In this document: positions 27,453 to 37,190 of the stretch, piece after piece | Position numbering within the stretch: position 1 is the first letter of the stretch | Layout: every line of letters starts with the position of its first letter | Assembly (NCBI RefSeq): GCF_018398335.1 | Contig: NZ_JAHBRX010000002.1 | Span: forward strand, 744,001-808,000 | Direction: 5' to 3' | Source: Chelatococcus sp. HY11 | GTDB lineage: Bacteria; Pseudomonadota; Alphaproteobacteria; Rhizobiales; Beijerinckiaceae | DNA length: 64,000 nt | Program-made: the position numbers and the translations under genes | The notes under the pieces: model-generated | Databases searched by the model: none | Seen by the model: only the letters and a program-made list of their open reading frames with translations | What the model was told of the DNA's origin: nothing

Positions 27453-29018
27453 TTACTTGACCGGAGGCGTAACGCCATAATATCCGAACCAGGTTACAGA
27501 CTTGTCGTAGCCTGACTCCTGGAGCGGGAAACCAGACCAGCCCTTGCGCACGAGGCTCGTCTTCTGCTCATTGAAGAGGTTGATGTAAGGCACGTCCCGC
27601 ACGAGCATGGCCTGCATCTGCGCATAATATGGCTTACGCTCAGCCTTGTCGGAGATCGCGGCCGCCTTGGCGCCGAGCGCGTCGAGCTCCGGATTGCTAT
27701 AGCCCATGAAATTGCGGGGGCCACCCGTGCCGAAATGCTCGCGGTAGGCATCCGGGTCCGGTCCATAGCGGGTGAAATAGCAGCTAATGTCGAAGTTCTT
27801 TTCCTGCATGCGCCGGAACCAGGTTGCCTGATCGAAGGCCTCGAGCTTGGCGTCTATGCCGACCTCCCGCAATTGTTGAACAAGCACCTCATTGATCGCG
27901 CGGCAATCGGAATAGGACGGCCCGGTCACAGAGACGGAAAACCGCCATTTGCCGTCTTTGCGCGGCAAGCCCGCCTCGTCGAGCAGAGCCTCCGCCTTGG
28001 CCTTGTCGAAAGCGGGAAAACTGACGTCCGTGTTGATCCAATCCACCTGTGTGTCGACATTGGCGTGAAAGGCCGGCTTCCAGAAGCCGTTGAACCCTAG
28101 CCGGCTGATCGCGTCCCGATCGATGGCATAGGAAATCGCCTGACGGACCTTGAGATCCGACAAGGGAGCCCGCGCCAGGTTGAGCTGGATATCGCGGCTG
28201 TAGTGGGATGGCGTGAAGACCACCTCGAGGCTCGGGTCGGCCTGCAAGGCCGGAACCTCGGCAAGAGGTGGCGCATAGTCATAAGGCAGATGCGGGAACT
28301 GCTCCGCGTCGAATTCCGCGCGGGCCACATTCGCATCGGCGATAGGCCTGAAGATGAGACGATCGATCTTCGGCTTGCCACGGAAATAATCGGGATTGGC
28401 CACGAGCTCTACGGCACTTCCCTTGTCCCAGCGCGAAAACTTGAAGGGGCCGCTGCCAACGGGCTTGTTGACATAGGGGCCCGTATCGAAACCTTCTTCC
28501 TTCTCCCAGAGATGCTTGGGATAGATCTTGCCCGTCCAGCCCGCCGCCTGCGCCATCATCGGCACGAAGGCCGCGTTCGGGGCCTTCAGCTTGATGACGA
28601 CCGTATTCGCATCCGGCGTTTCGATGGCCTCGACGTCCCTCAGAAAGGCCGCATAGGGATATTTCTTCGCAATCATGCGGTCGTAAGTGAACTTGACGTC
28701 TTCCGATGTCAGCGGCTTGCCATCATGCCATTTGATGTTCGGATGAAGCTTGAAGGTGTAGACCTTGCCGTCAGGGCTGATCTGCCAGCTGTCGGCGAGA
28801 TCGCCATAGGCCGGCGTGCCGGCGACCACCCCCCAGTCCATCACCACGAGGTGGCTATAGATGCTGCTCCCGGGCCCATAGGCGCCGGTATCGGCAGCCG
28901 GGTTCGGGCTCAGCGTTCGCGGGTCGTCGAGTTGAGGCACGACGAGAGTGGTCTCGGCATAGGCGCCGACCGGCCATGCGGCTATCATGGCCGAAATAAG
29001 CAACTCCCTTATTCTCAT
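27453..29018 (-). CDS. Peptide-type ABC solute-binding protein (DppA/OppA family)
   Basis: Periplasmic binding protein (SBP_bac_5), 521 residues. Signal peptide about 1-21 ending AYA, mature ETTLVVPQLDDPRTLSPNPA. Family motifs: LADSWQISPDGKVYTFKLHPNIKWHDGKPLTSEDVKFTYDR and VRQAISYAIDRDAI. It delivers the substrate to the DppB/DppC-D/DppF importer. Ligands of this family include peptides, nickel, opines and glycans; context favours an N-acyl or cyclic dipeptide-like compound. 36 bases separate it from the upstream zinc hydrolase stop. Confidence 0.93.
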   Translation of the reverse strand: MRIRELLISAMIAAWPVGAYAETTLVVPQLDDPRTLSPNPAADTGAYGPGSSIYSHLVVMDWGVVAGTPAYGDLADSWQISPDGKVYTFKLHPNIKWHDGKPLTSEDVKFTYDRMIAKKYPYAAFLRDVEAIETPDANTVVIKLKAPNAAFVPMMAQAAGWTGKIYPKHLWEKEEGFDTGPYVNKPVGSGPFKFSRWDKGSAVELVANPDYFRGKPKIDRLIFRPIADANVARAEFDAEQFPHLPYDYAPPLAEVPALQADPSLEVVFTPSHYSRDIQLNLARAPLSDLKVRQAISYAIDRDAISRLGFNGFWKPAFHANVDTQVDWINTDVSFPAFDKAKAEALLDEAGLPRKDGKWRFSVSVTGPSYSDCRAINEVLVQQLREVGIDAKLEAFDQATWFRRMQEKNFDISCYFTRYGPDPDAYREHFGTGGPRNFMGYSNPELDALGAKAAAISDKAERKPYYAQMQAMLVRDVPYINLFNEQKTSLVRKGWSGFPLQESGYDKSVTWFGYYGVTPPVK

Positions 29019-29053
29019 TGTGATCCCCTCGATTGCTCTGGATTATTCTTAAG

Positions 29054-30064
29054 TCAGGCGCGCGGATCGTAGCCGCTGTCACCATCTCCTATAATATAGG
29101 CATATTCCCCTGGATGTACCTTCGATATCCTATTTCTTATCATCATGATTTCAGTCTTGTCGAACGGAGCCTTGATTTCATCAAGAATCTCGAATGTATA
29201 GGGTGAGACGACGCGGCCGAGGACAGTGCCCTTGGCCAGGCTCTTGCCCATGATGTCCAGGCCGCAGACCGGCACGAACGTGCCGCCATGGGAGGGACGC
29301 AACGACGTGCCCTTGCGGACCACAATGCGCGCGGCCGAGAGATCGGGTTCACCCTCGACAACTTCGATCACCTTGAGCATGTTGAGAAAATCGCTGTAGG
29401 CCTTCTCGAAATAGCCTTGGTCGAGAATGAGCCCACCGCCACCCGTCTCCACCACGAAACAGGTTTTCCCGAGCTGGTCTCCACAGTTGGAGAGTGTGCC
29501 ACGCTGCTCGTTGTGCTCCCAGAGGACTTCCGCGCCGCTTGCGCGCGCGACGGCATGGATCACTGCGTTGCGTGCCGAAGCGGCGGGATCCACGGTATAA
29601 TGGTAGTGAATGACAGTGTCAGACCCACCGCCGTGATAATCGAAGATGAAATCGGCCCTCGGCAGTATCTTTTCCGCGATGACCCCGGCAAGGACATCGG
29701 TGAACCAGTTCTTGCCGAGCGCTGACCCGGGAAATACGCGGTTGAGATTGTGAAAGTCGATCGGCGTGTTGCGGGTGCCGCTCTCGAAGGAGTGCGGGTT
29801 GAGCACGGGCGCGAGCAGGATCGTGCCGGAGAAATCATAACCGTCCCGTATCAGCCGGCTCTTGAGCAGTCGGCAGAACTCCGAGCTCCACAATTCCTCT
29901 CCATGCGATCCACAGGCGACCAGCGTCACCGGTCCGCTGCGTTTGCCGGCGACCGCGTGGACGGCAAGGGTCAACTGAAAGCCGCTGGCCATGGTACAGA
30001 CCGGGATCTCGAACATCGCGGCGGAGCTTGCCGGCACCTCAGTCCCATCCCATTCAAAACTCAT
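29054..30064 (-). CDS. Succinylglutamate desuccinylase/aspartoacylase family zinc hydrolase
   Basis: M14-like zinc carboxypeptidase fold, 336 residues, no signal peptide. Zinc-site candidates are His54 and Glu57 in GSHGEE and His144 in FDYHGGG; FHNLNRVFPG holds the Asn-Arg substrate-binding pair usual in the family. Known members remove acyl groups from N-acyl amino acids (N-acetylaspartate, N-succinylglutamate) or act on ectoine derivatives. The C-terminal third (from about 240: GTSLRPSHGGTFVPV) is the lipoyl-like beta domain common in this group. Lies between hyuB and the binding-protein gene in the 11-gene operon. Confidence 0.9.
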   Translation of the reverse strand: MSFEWDGTEVPASSAAMFEIPVCTMASGFQLTLAVHAVAGKRSGPVTLVACGSHGEELWSSEFCRLLKSRLIRDGYDFSGTILLAPVLNPHSFESGTRNTPIDFHNLNRVFPGSALGKNWFTDVLAGVIAEKILPRADFIFDYHGGGSDTVIHYHYTVDPAASARNAVIHAVARASGAEVLWEHNEQRGTLSNCGDQLGKTCFVVETGGGGLILDQGYFEKAYSDFLNMLKVIEVVEGEPDLSAARIVVRKGTSLRPSHGGTFVPVCGLDIMGKSLAKGTVLGRVVSPYTFEILDEIKAPFDKTEIMMIRNRISKVHPGEYAYIIGDGDSGYDPRA

Positions 30065-30093
30065 GTCAATCCCTCATCCTGTTTGGCGCGACC

Positions 30094-31734
30094 TCAGTCC
30101 GCGCGTCCGTAATCGCGCGCGGCTCGCTCTGGCGTCACATAGCCCGCCTCGATGTCCTCCAGGAGCTTGGCGGGATCTCGCGTCCGGGGATCGCCGTATC
30201 CCCCACCGCCCGGAAGACTGATGACGTAGACATCGCCGGGACCGAGTTGCAGCGGCTCGATCGGCACGGCATGACCGTTAACCGAGAAGGTGCCGGCAGC
30301 GCCTGGATAACCACCGAGAACACCCGGTGGTGGAAAGCGGACCTTGTCGGGACGCAGCGAGGCGACGATCGGCCTGTCGCCAACGACGCGCATGGCGATC
30401 TCCTGGCCGAGCCCGCCGCGTTGGCGGCCGGCTCCGCCGCTGTCGGCGACAAGCTGCTTGCGCTCAATCAGGATAGGCGCCTGATTTTCAGTGATCTCGA
30501 CCGGCGTGACCGTCCCGTTATAGGGGAAGGCAACCGTCGGCAGCCCGTCAGTGGTCGCGGTCGCGCCCTTGCCGCCATTGGGCAGGATGTGGACGTTGAA
30601 GGTCGATCCGTCTTCCGGACTGGTCCCATGCAGGGTCATGGCCCAGAACGAGCCGCTTCCGGCCTGGATGCGATCGCCTATGGCTGAAGACAGGGCGCCA
30701 TAGATCGCGACATGAATATGAAAGCTGGATTTGGAGCGCGACTTCACCGCCGCTGGAATCCGTGTGTTGAAGGCGGATCCCTCCGGCGCCGACATGGTGA
30801 TCGGGCGGAATAGTCCCTCATTGTTCGGCAGATCAGGCGTCAGTGAACATTTGATGGGGTAATAGGTATCGGCGAAGGTAATATTGGTTACGCAATTGAT
30901 TGATGCGTCACTGAATTGCGGCGACGAACCGGTATAATCGACGTGGATGGCATCGCCGCTCTTCTCGACTGTTACTTCTATATGCAACGGCGATCGGTAG
31001 CCGTCCGCCTCCAGACCGTAGGCCCAGGTGCCGTCCGGAAGGGCGCTGATGGCGCGGCGCATCGCCTGCTCGGAGCGGTCGAGAATTTCGTCGGCGAGGC
31101 GCTGAAAGCCCGCGCCACCGCCATAATCCTGCATGAACTCCGCCAGACGCTCGGCGCCAAGCTTTTCCGCGCCCACCATTGCCTTGATGTCGCCGATGAC
31201 GAGGTCGGGGACGCGCACATTCGCGGCGATGAGGCGGAAGAGCTGCTTGTTCTCCTCGCCAGCCTCGTAGAGCTTGCTCGGCGGGATGCGCAACCCCTCT
31301 TCATAGAGGTCGCGTGCGTCGAAGAAGTCGAGCCGGCCGCCGATATCCGCCACATGGGCCACCGCGCCGACGATCGCGACCATCTCACCCTGCGCGAAAA
31401 CCGGCATGACCACACAGACATCCGGCAGGTGACCGGCCCCGAGCCAGGGGTCGTTGGTGACGAGCACGTCGCCCGGCACCAGCGTCTCGGCGGGGAAGGC
31501 TGCAAGCAGGTGCTTCGTCGTCGCCGGTAGCGTGACGGTAAAGGCCGGGGAACTCAGCTGCGACTGGGCAATGCTGCGCCCATATTTGTCGAGCATGATC
31601 ACCGCGAAGTCGCGGCTTTCACCCACGATCGTCGAGAACGAGGTACGGACGAGATTGATGTCGACCTCGTCCATGATAGAGATCAGCCGGTTCCACTGAA
31701 TTTCAAGCGAGATCCCGTCAAGTCCGTTGGACAT
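30094..31734 (-). CDS. hyuB: Hydantoinase B/oxoprolinase family protein (copy 1, nearest hyuA)
   Basis: HyuB-family subunit, 546 residues. Family motifs: VRTSFSTIVGESRDFAVIMLD, PGDVLVTNDPWLGAGHLPD, VAHVADIGG, SGGAGRQRGGLGQ and LPGGGGYGDPRTRDP. The ATG at 31734 lies inside the end of hyuA (17-base overlap), so the two are translationally coupled and are the most likely native pair. It closely resembles the two HyuB genes upstream, indicating a family expansion inside one operon. Confidence 0.92.
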   Translation of the reverse strand: MSNGLDGISLEIQWNRLISIMDEVDINLVRTSFSTIVGESRDFAVIMLDKYGRSIAQSQLSSPAFTVTLPATTKHLLAAFPAETLVPGDVLVTNDPWLGAGHLPDVCVVMPVFAQGEMVAIVGAVAHVADIGGRLDFFDARDLYEEGLRIPPSKLYEAGEENKQLFRLIAANVRVPDLVIGDIKAMVGAEKLGAERLAEFMQDYGGGAGFQRLADEILDRSEQAMRRAISALPDGTWAYGLEADGYRSPLHIEVTVEKSGDAIHVDYTGSSPQFSDASINCVTNITFADTYYPIKCSLTPDLPNNEGLFRPITMSAPEGSAFNTRIPAAVKSRSKSSFHIHVAIYGALSSAIGDRIQAGSGSFWAMTLHGTSPEDGSTFNVHILPNGGKGATATTDGLPTVAFPYNGTVTPVEITENQAPILIERKQLVADSGGAGRQRGGLGQEIAMRVVGDRPIVASLRPDKVRFPPPGVLGGYPGAAGTFSVNGHAVPIEPLQLGPGDVYVISLPGGGGYGDPRTRDPAKLLEDIEAGYVTPERAARDYGRAD

Positions 31735-33865
31735 CGACCAACTCCCTTTCACGCGCGGCTTCGGAATTGGCGAGATCCAGGAAGACACTGCCGAAGGGAT
31801 CGATGCGGACGGTCGCGGACGGTCCGGCGACGACGGTGCACTCCCGCTCCTCGATAATGGCCGGGCCTTGAATTTCCATGCCGCTCCTCAGGCGGTAGCG
31901 ATCATAGACCGGTGTTTCGACGAAGGCGCCGAGCTCCGGAAAATAGGCGCGGCGGTGCCCCTTCAACGCTGTCCCGGCCTCTGTTCCCGCTGTCTCGCCA
32001 GCGCTCGGCAGGGGCACGGCGGGCGGCGGCGCACCGACCATGGTCCGGCAGGTAATCAATTCAACGGGCAGGTTGAAATGGGCGTGCCCATATTTCTCCT
32101 GATGCGCGGCGTAGAAGAGCTGCGCGATCTCATCAACCGATCCGCGCTCATAGACGGCGCGCGGCAGGGTTACGGTGACCTCATGGCCCTGCCCCTTGTG
32201 GCGTAGATCCATGCGATGTGTCACTTCGACACCGGGTGAGTTGGGAGCAACGCCGGCCTCCGCGAGGACCGCCAGCCCCTCTGCCGCCATCCCCTCGAAG
32301 ATCGCCCTCAGGTCCTCCCAAGCCACCTTGTCGAGCCGGGCGACGTAAGAGCGCGCGTAATCAAAGGAAATGGCCGCCGTGACGAGACCCATCGCCGATG
32401 TGGCACCAGCCCCGGACGGTATGATGACACCGCGCATCTGGAGCGCTCGCGCCAATTCATAGGCATGAGCCGGGCCCGCGCCGCCAAAGGCGAAGAGATA
32501 GAACTTACGCGGGTCCTCGCCGCGTTCGGCGATATGCACCTTCATGGCCGCGAGCATGTTCTGATTGACGACCTCGAACAGACCGGAGGCTGCCGCCTCA
32601 GCCGCAAGGCCGAGCGGCGCACCGATATGCTCGGCCAAGGCCGATTGGGCGGCCCCCAGGTCAAGTTTCATAGCCCCGCCGAGGAAGTAGTTCGCGTCGA
32701 GATAGCCAAGCGCGAGATTGGCATCTGTCACGGTGGGCTTGGTGCCCCCGCGCCCATAGCTCGCGGGCCCCGGCATGGCTCCGGAGCTGTGGGGCCCAAC
32801 CTTGAGCAGGCCGAGTTGATCGATATGCGCGATACTGCCGCCGCCCGCGCCGATTTCGATCAGCTCCACCATAGGGATCTTGACCGGTAGGCCGCTGCCC
32901 TTCTTGAAACGCGCTACGCGTCCGACCTCGAACAGGTTCGACTTCGCGGCCTCATAGTTCTTGACGACGGCGATCTTCGCGGTCGTCCCCCCCATGTCGA
33001 AGGTCACCATGCTGTCGATGCCCATCTGACGTCCGTAGTAAATGGCCGCCAGCACGCCGGCGGTCGGGCCCGACTCGAGCATGCGGATGGGGAAATCCTT
33101 GGCGGTCTGCGCCCCGGCGATGCCGCCGGAGGAGATCATCAGATAGAGGCGCCGGCGATAATCCATCGTGGCGAGGCGCCCCTCGATCTTGTCGAGATAG
33201 GCGCGGGTGATCGGTTGCACGTAAGCATTCGCCGCCGTCGTGCTCATGCGTTCATATTCGCGGATCTCCGGCGCGACCGCGCTTGACAGGCAGATGCTGA
33301 TGCCAGGCAGTTCCTCCCTCAGGATGGCTGCCGCACGCTGCTCATGAACCGGATTGCGGAAGGAATGCAGGAAGGCGATCGCCAGCGCCTCCACCTTTTC
33401 CGCCCTGAGCGTCTGCGCGACGGTGCGCAGCGCATCCTCGTCGAGAGGGGTGAGGACCGTGCCATTCTTGTCGAGACGTTCCGTCACCTCAAGGCGAAGC
33501 GCGCGTGGCACCAACAGCGTGGGCTTTTCCAGGAAGAGATCGTAGATGTCATAGCGAACTTCAGTGCCCATCTCCAGCACGTCGCGGAAGCCTCGGGTGG
33601 TCAACAATGCGGTGCGGGCGCCCTTGCGCTCGATCAAGGCATTGGTGATCAGCGTCGTCGCATGGATGGCGATTTCGATATCGGGACCCGCGACGCCCGC
33701 GGCCTCGAACAAGGGGGTGAGGCCATCCATGACGCCGCGCGATGGATCATCCGGCGTTGTCAGGCATTTGTTCAAATGCGTGGTGCCGGATTGTCTGTCC
33801 AAAAGGACGAAATCGGTGAATGTCCCACCGATATCGAAACCGAGGCGAAAACGCGGTTCGCTCAC
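31718..33865 (-). CDS. hyuA: Hydantoinase A/oxoprolinase family protein, 16-kb operon
   Basis: HyuA-family subunit, 715 residues. N-terminal FRLGFDIGGTFTDFVLL, core VTFDMGGTTAKIAVV, IGAGGGSIA and FGGAGPAHA. Only hyuA gene in an operon with three hyuB genes, so it either partners all three or two of the HyuB proteins work otherwise. Starts at GTG 33865 in a GTGA overlap with hyuB copy 2. Expected to bind ATP and, with HyuB, open a cyclic amide. Confidence 0.93.
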   Translation of the reverse strand: MSEPRFRLGFDIGGTFTDFVLLDRQSGTTHLNKCLTTPDDPSRGVMDGLTPLFEAAGVAGPDIEIAIHATTLITNALIERKGARTALLTTRGFRDVLEMGTEVRYDIYDLFLEKPTLLVPRALRLEVTERLDKNGTVLTPLDEDALRTVAQTLRAEKVEALAIAFLHSFRNPVHEQRAAAILREELPGISICLSSAVAPEIREYERMSTTAANAYVQPITRAYLDKIEGRLATMDYRRRLYLMISSGGIAGAQTAKDFPIRMLESGPTAGVLAAIYYGRQMGIDSMVTFDMGGTTAKIAVVKNYEAAKSNLFEVGRVARFKKGSGLPVKIPMVELIEIGAGGGSIAHIDQLGLLKVGPHSSGAMPGPASYGRGGTKPTVTDANLALGYLDANYFLGGAMKLDLGAAQSALAEHIGAPLGLAAEAAASGLFEVVNQNMLAAMKVHIAERGEDPRKFYLFAFGGAGPAHAYELARALQMRGVIIPSGAGATSAMGLVTAAISFDYARSYVARLDKVAWEDLRAIFEGMAAEGLAVLAEAGVAPNSPGVEVTHRMDLRHKGQGHEVTVTLPRAVYERGSVDEIAQLFYAAHQEKYGHAHFNLPVELITCRTMVGAPPPAVPLPSAGETAGTEAGTALKGHRRAYFPELGAFVETPVYDRYRLRSGMEIQGPAIIEERECTVVAGPSATVRIDPFGSVFLDLANSEAARERELVDVQRT

Positions 33866-35526
33866 GTCTGGTCCTCCGAGAGATGAAATTTGTAGAGTGT
33901 GGCAGCGGCGTCGGGGCTCACGTAGCCCGCCGCAAGATCGTCGATGATTGCCGGCCGGGGACGCTCGCCAGCCGGGCCGTATCCTCCCCCACCGGGAAGC
34001 CTGAGCTCCACGATATCGCCCTTGGCCAGCGTCATCGGCGCGTTTGGCGCCGTGTTGCCATTGAGAAGAAGGGCCCCGAGCGCGCCCGGTTCGCCACCGG
34101 CCAATCCCTGCGGAGGGAAACGCAACTTGTCGGCCCTTACAAATATCTGCAGGGCACGGTCATCAAGTGGCGAGAAGGTGAGGCGCTGCCCCAGGCCACC
34201 GCGATACCGGCCGGGGCCGCCGCTATCCGTCAGAAGCTCGCGGCAGCCCACGATGACGGGCGCATTGTTTTCCATGATTTCAACGGGCGTGATCGTGCCG
34301 TTATAGGGAAAAGCGATGGTAGGCAGGCCATCCCGTGCCGCCACCGCGCCCTTTCCGCCGTTCGGCAACATATGCGCGCGAAAGCTCTCCCCGTCGGGGT
34401 GTTCACCGCTGATCACCAGCGTCCAGAACGAGCCGCTCGCTGCCTGCGCCTGCTCGCCCAGAATAGGCGCCAGCGCGGCATAGAGGAGCGCGGAAATGTG
34501 AAAGCTGGTCTTCGAGCGAGCCCGCACGGCGCGCGGAAAACGCGCGTTGAGAACGGAGCCCAGCGGCGCGCGCACCGTCAGAAATTCGGTCAGCCCTTCG
34601 TTATTGGGCACATCCGGCAGAAGACTGCATTTGAACGGATAATAAGTATCGGCAAAGGTGACGTTAGCCGAGGCATTGATCGAACAATCGAGCTGTTCCG
34701 GCGAACTTCCCGCGAAGTCCACATCCACCTTGCCGCCGGCGATCGTCACCGTCGCGGCGATGGTGATCGGGTTTACATGCCCGTCCGCCTGCAGGCTTGC
34801 CGTATAGACGCCTTCCGGCAGGCGTTCCACGGCGCGTGACATCGCGGCGCGCGAACGCGAGAGGATCTCGCTGCCCAGACCCTCGAGATCACGAAGGCCA
34901 TAGTCGTCAAGAAATTCGGTGAGACGCTTGGCGCCGAGCGCCAGTGCTCCGCACAGCGCGCTCAGATCGCCGATCATCAGGCGGGGCGCGCGGGAATTCG
35001 CGGCGATAATGTCCATCAGCAACTGGACGGGCTCGCCCTCCCGCATGAGGAACGTGGGCGGAATTCGCAGCCCCTCCTCGAACAGATCCTTGTCGTCCAG
35101 GTAGTCGCTGCGGCCGCCGACGTCCGAGAGATGGGCGACACAACCAACGATCGCCGCGATCGTTCCGTCATGGAAAACCGGCATGCAGACCGTGAAATCC
35201 GGCAAATGCCCGGAGCCAAGCCATGGGTCATTCGTGACGAGAACGTCGCCCGGCTTCAGCGTCCCCGGTGGATGGGCCTGCAACAGATGCTTGGCTGTGA
35301 TCGGCAGCGTGATCGTGAAGGCCGGCGTCGACAGCTGCGATTGAGCCAGCGAACGGCCTTGCCCGTCCATCATCACAACCCCGAAGTCGCGGCTCTCGCC
35401 GACGATCGTCGAGAAAGACGTGCGGGCGACGGCTGCATCCACCTCATCCATGATGGTAACGAGCCGGGCCCAGCGGATTTCCAGATCAACGGAATGGATA
35501 AGTGGCGGGCTATTGCCTGTCATCAT
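33862..35526 (-). CDS. hyuB: Hydantoinase B/oxoprolinase family protein (copy 2, middle)
   Basis: HyuB-family protein, 554 residues, intact. Motifs ARTSFSTIVGESRDFGVVMMD, PGDVLVTNDPWLGSGHLPD, DVPNNEGL and SGGPGRYRGGLGQ. Joined to the genes on both sides by 4-base overlaps (ATGA with copy 3, GTGA with hyuA). All usual blocks are kept, so it does not look like a decaying duplicate. Confidence 0.92.
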   Translation of the reverse strand: MMTGNSPPLIHSVDLEIRWARLVTIMDEVDAAVARTSFSTIVGESRDFGVVMMDGQGRSLAQSQLSTPAFTITLPITAKHLLQAHPPGTLKPGDVLVTNDPWLGSGHLPDFTVCMPVFHDGTIAAIVGCVAHLSDVGGRSDYLDDKDLFEEGLRIPPTFLMREGEPVQLLMDIIAANSRAPRLMIGDLSALCGALALGAKRLTEFLDDYGLRDLEGLGSEILSRSRAAMSRAVERLPEGVYTASLQADGHVNPITIAATVTIAGGKVDVDFAGSSPEQLDCSINASANVTFADTYYPFKCSLLPDVPNNEGLTEFLTVRAPLGSVLNARFPRAVRARSKTSFHISALLYAALAPILGEQAQAASGSFWTLVISGEHPDGESFRAHMLPNGGKGAVAARDGLPTIAFPYNGTITPVEIMENNAPVIVGCRELLTDSGGPGRYRGGLGQRLTFSPLDDRALQIFVRADKLRFPPQGLAGGEPGALGALLLNGNTAPNAPMTLAKGDIVELRLPGGGGYGPAGERPRPAIIDDLAAGYVSPDAAATLYKFHLSEDQT

Positions 35527-37190
35527 TCTGCCGCCGCGGACATGGGAGGTTGTGGGCTGTGGCCATAGACGTTGGTGGCCGCATCGAGGCTTATCTTACC
35601 CTCTGCCAAATCCCCCTGGACGGCGGCGCTGGCGCGCTGGCGCGGGTCGCCAAATCCGCCGCCGCCCGGCAGGTCGAGTGTCACGACCTGCGTCGGCTGC
35701 AACTCGAAGGGTTCGAGCGGCATCACCTCGCCGTCGCGCGTCAGGGCACCTGCTGCCCCGGGATGCCCGCCGGAGAGCCCCGGCGCGGGAAAGCGGATCT
35801 TGTCCGGACGGATCGTCATCCGCACGGAGCGGCCGAGCGTGGTAAGTCGGATGGTCTGCCCGAGCCCACCGCGAAATTCCCCCGGTCCTCCGGAATCGGT
35901 TCGCAGTGATCGCTCGAGCACGACGATAGGCGCGATGTTTTCGATGATCTCCGCCGGCGTGATGGTCCCATTTCCAGGAAAAGCGATGGTTGGCTGCCCA
36001 TCTGCGCCATTGACGGCTCCACGGCCGCCGTTCGGCAGGACATGCATCGCGAAATTGGAACCATCATCGTTGGACCCGAAGCATTTGACGGACCAGAACG
36101 AGCCACTGCCCGCCTGCACCCCATGGGGCAGAGCCTCCGCCAGCGCGCCATAAATCGCGTTGTGAATGTGATAGCTCGTCTTCGAACGGGCCTTCACCGG
36201 CGCCGGAAAGCTCGCATTGAGGATGGAACCGGCTTCCGCGCGGGTCGCGATGGGCCGGAACAAGCCCTCGTTATTCGGAATATCCGGCAGAAGCGCGCAT
36301 TTGAAAGCATACAGAGAATGCGCATGAGTGACATTCATCACGCTGTTGATCGATGCGTCGTGACGCTGGAGGCTCGAGCCGGCAAAATCGCAGACCACCG
36401 TGTCACCCGAGACTTCGATGCTGACCGCGATATGTGTCGGGATCTTGTAGCCATCGCAGTCGGTCGCTCCTTTATAGGTGCCGTCCGGTATGGCGCGGAT
36501 CGCGCTCCGCATGGCAGCTTCAGAACGCTTCAGGATCTCCTCGGCCGCAGCGTCGAGGCCCGCCTCACCATAGTCCTGCATAAACTCAGTGAGCCGCGCG
36601 CCACCGAGGTGAGCTGCTCCGACTATGGCATCGACATCCCCCAGGACCTGCGTCGGATAGCGAATATTGGCTCTGAGAATGTCGAACAGCTGCCGATTGG
36701 GCTTGCCCTCGACGTAAAGCTTGCTCGGCGGGATGCGAAGCCCCTCTTCAAAGACGTCTCGGGCGTCGAATTCATCGAGGCGTCCGCCGATGTCCGAGAT
36801 ATGCGCTGCAGTCGCGATATAACCGACGATTTCATCATCCCCGAACAGCGGGACGATGATATAGAAATCAGGAAGATGCCCGTGGCATATCCACGGATCA
36901 TTTGTAATCAGAACATCGCCGCGTCGCAGTGTTTCGGGCGGAAAATCCTGGAGCAACCGACGTGTCGCGCTGGGTAGCGAACATGTAAATGCGGGCGACG
37001 ACAATTGCGACTGGGCAATGGATCGCGCATGCTTGTCCAGAAGAATAACCGCAAAATCGCGTGTTTCACCAACAATCGTGGAAAAGGATGTTCGCACCAG
37101 CGCGATATCGACCTCATCCATGATGGATATCAATCGACTCCACTGAATCCACAACGTTACGCCATCTGGAATTGATTTTGATTGTTTCAT
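35523..37190 (-). CDS. hyuB: Hydantoinase B/oxoprolinase family protein (copy 3, first in operon)
   Basis: HyuB-family protein, 555 residues, first gene of the 11-gene operon. Motifs VRTSFSTIVGETRDFAVILLD, RGDVLITNDPWICHGHLPD and SGGPGEFRGGLGQ. ATG 37190 has GGGGCAAC just upstream; a start farther upstream at 37253 lacks a site. The C-terminal glycine-rich segment LPGGGGFGDPRQRAS is intact. Divergent from the IclR regulator. Confidence 0.92.
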   Translation of the reverse strand: MKQSKSIPDGVTLWIQWSRLISIMDEVDIALVRTSFSTIVGETRDFAVILLDKHARSIAQSQLSSPAFTCSLPSATRRLLQDFPPETLRRGDVLITNDPWICHGHLPDFYIIVPLFGDDEIVGYIATAAHISDIGGRLDEFDARDVFEEGLRIPPSKLYVEGKPNRQLFDILRANIRYPTQVLGDVDAIVGAAHLGGARLTEFMQDYGEAGLDAAAEEILKRSEAAMRSAIRAIPDGTYKGATDCDGYKIPTHIAVSIEVSGDTVVCDFAGSSLQRHDASINSVMNVTHAHSLYAFKCALLPDIPNNEGLFRPIATRAEAGSILNASFPAPVKARSKTSYHIHNAIYGALAEALPHGVQAGSGSFWSVKCFGSNDDGSNFAMHVLPNGGRGAVNGADGQPTIAFPGNGTITPAEIIENIAPIVVLERSLRTDSGGPGEFRGGLGQTIRLTTLGRSVRMTIRPDKIRFPAPGLSGGHPGAAGALTRDGEVMPLEPFELQPTQVVTLDLPGGGGFGDPRQRASAAVQGDLAEGKISLDAATNVYGHSPQPPMSAAAE

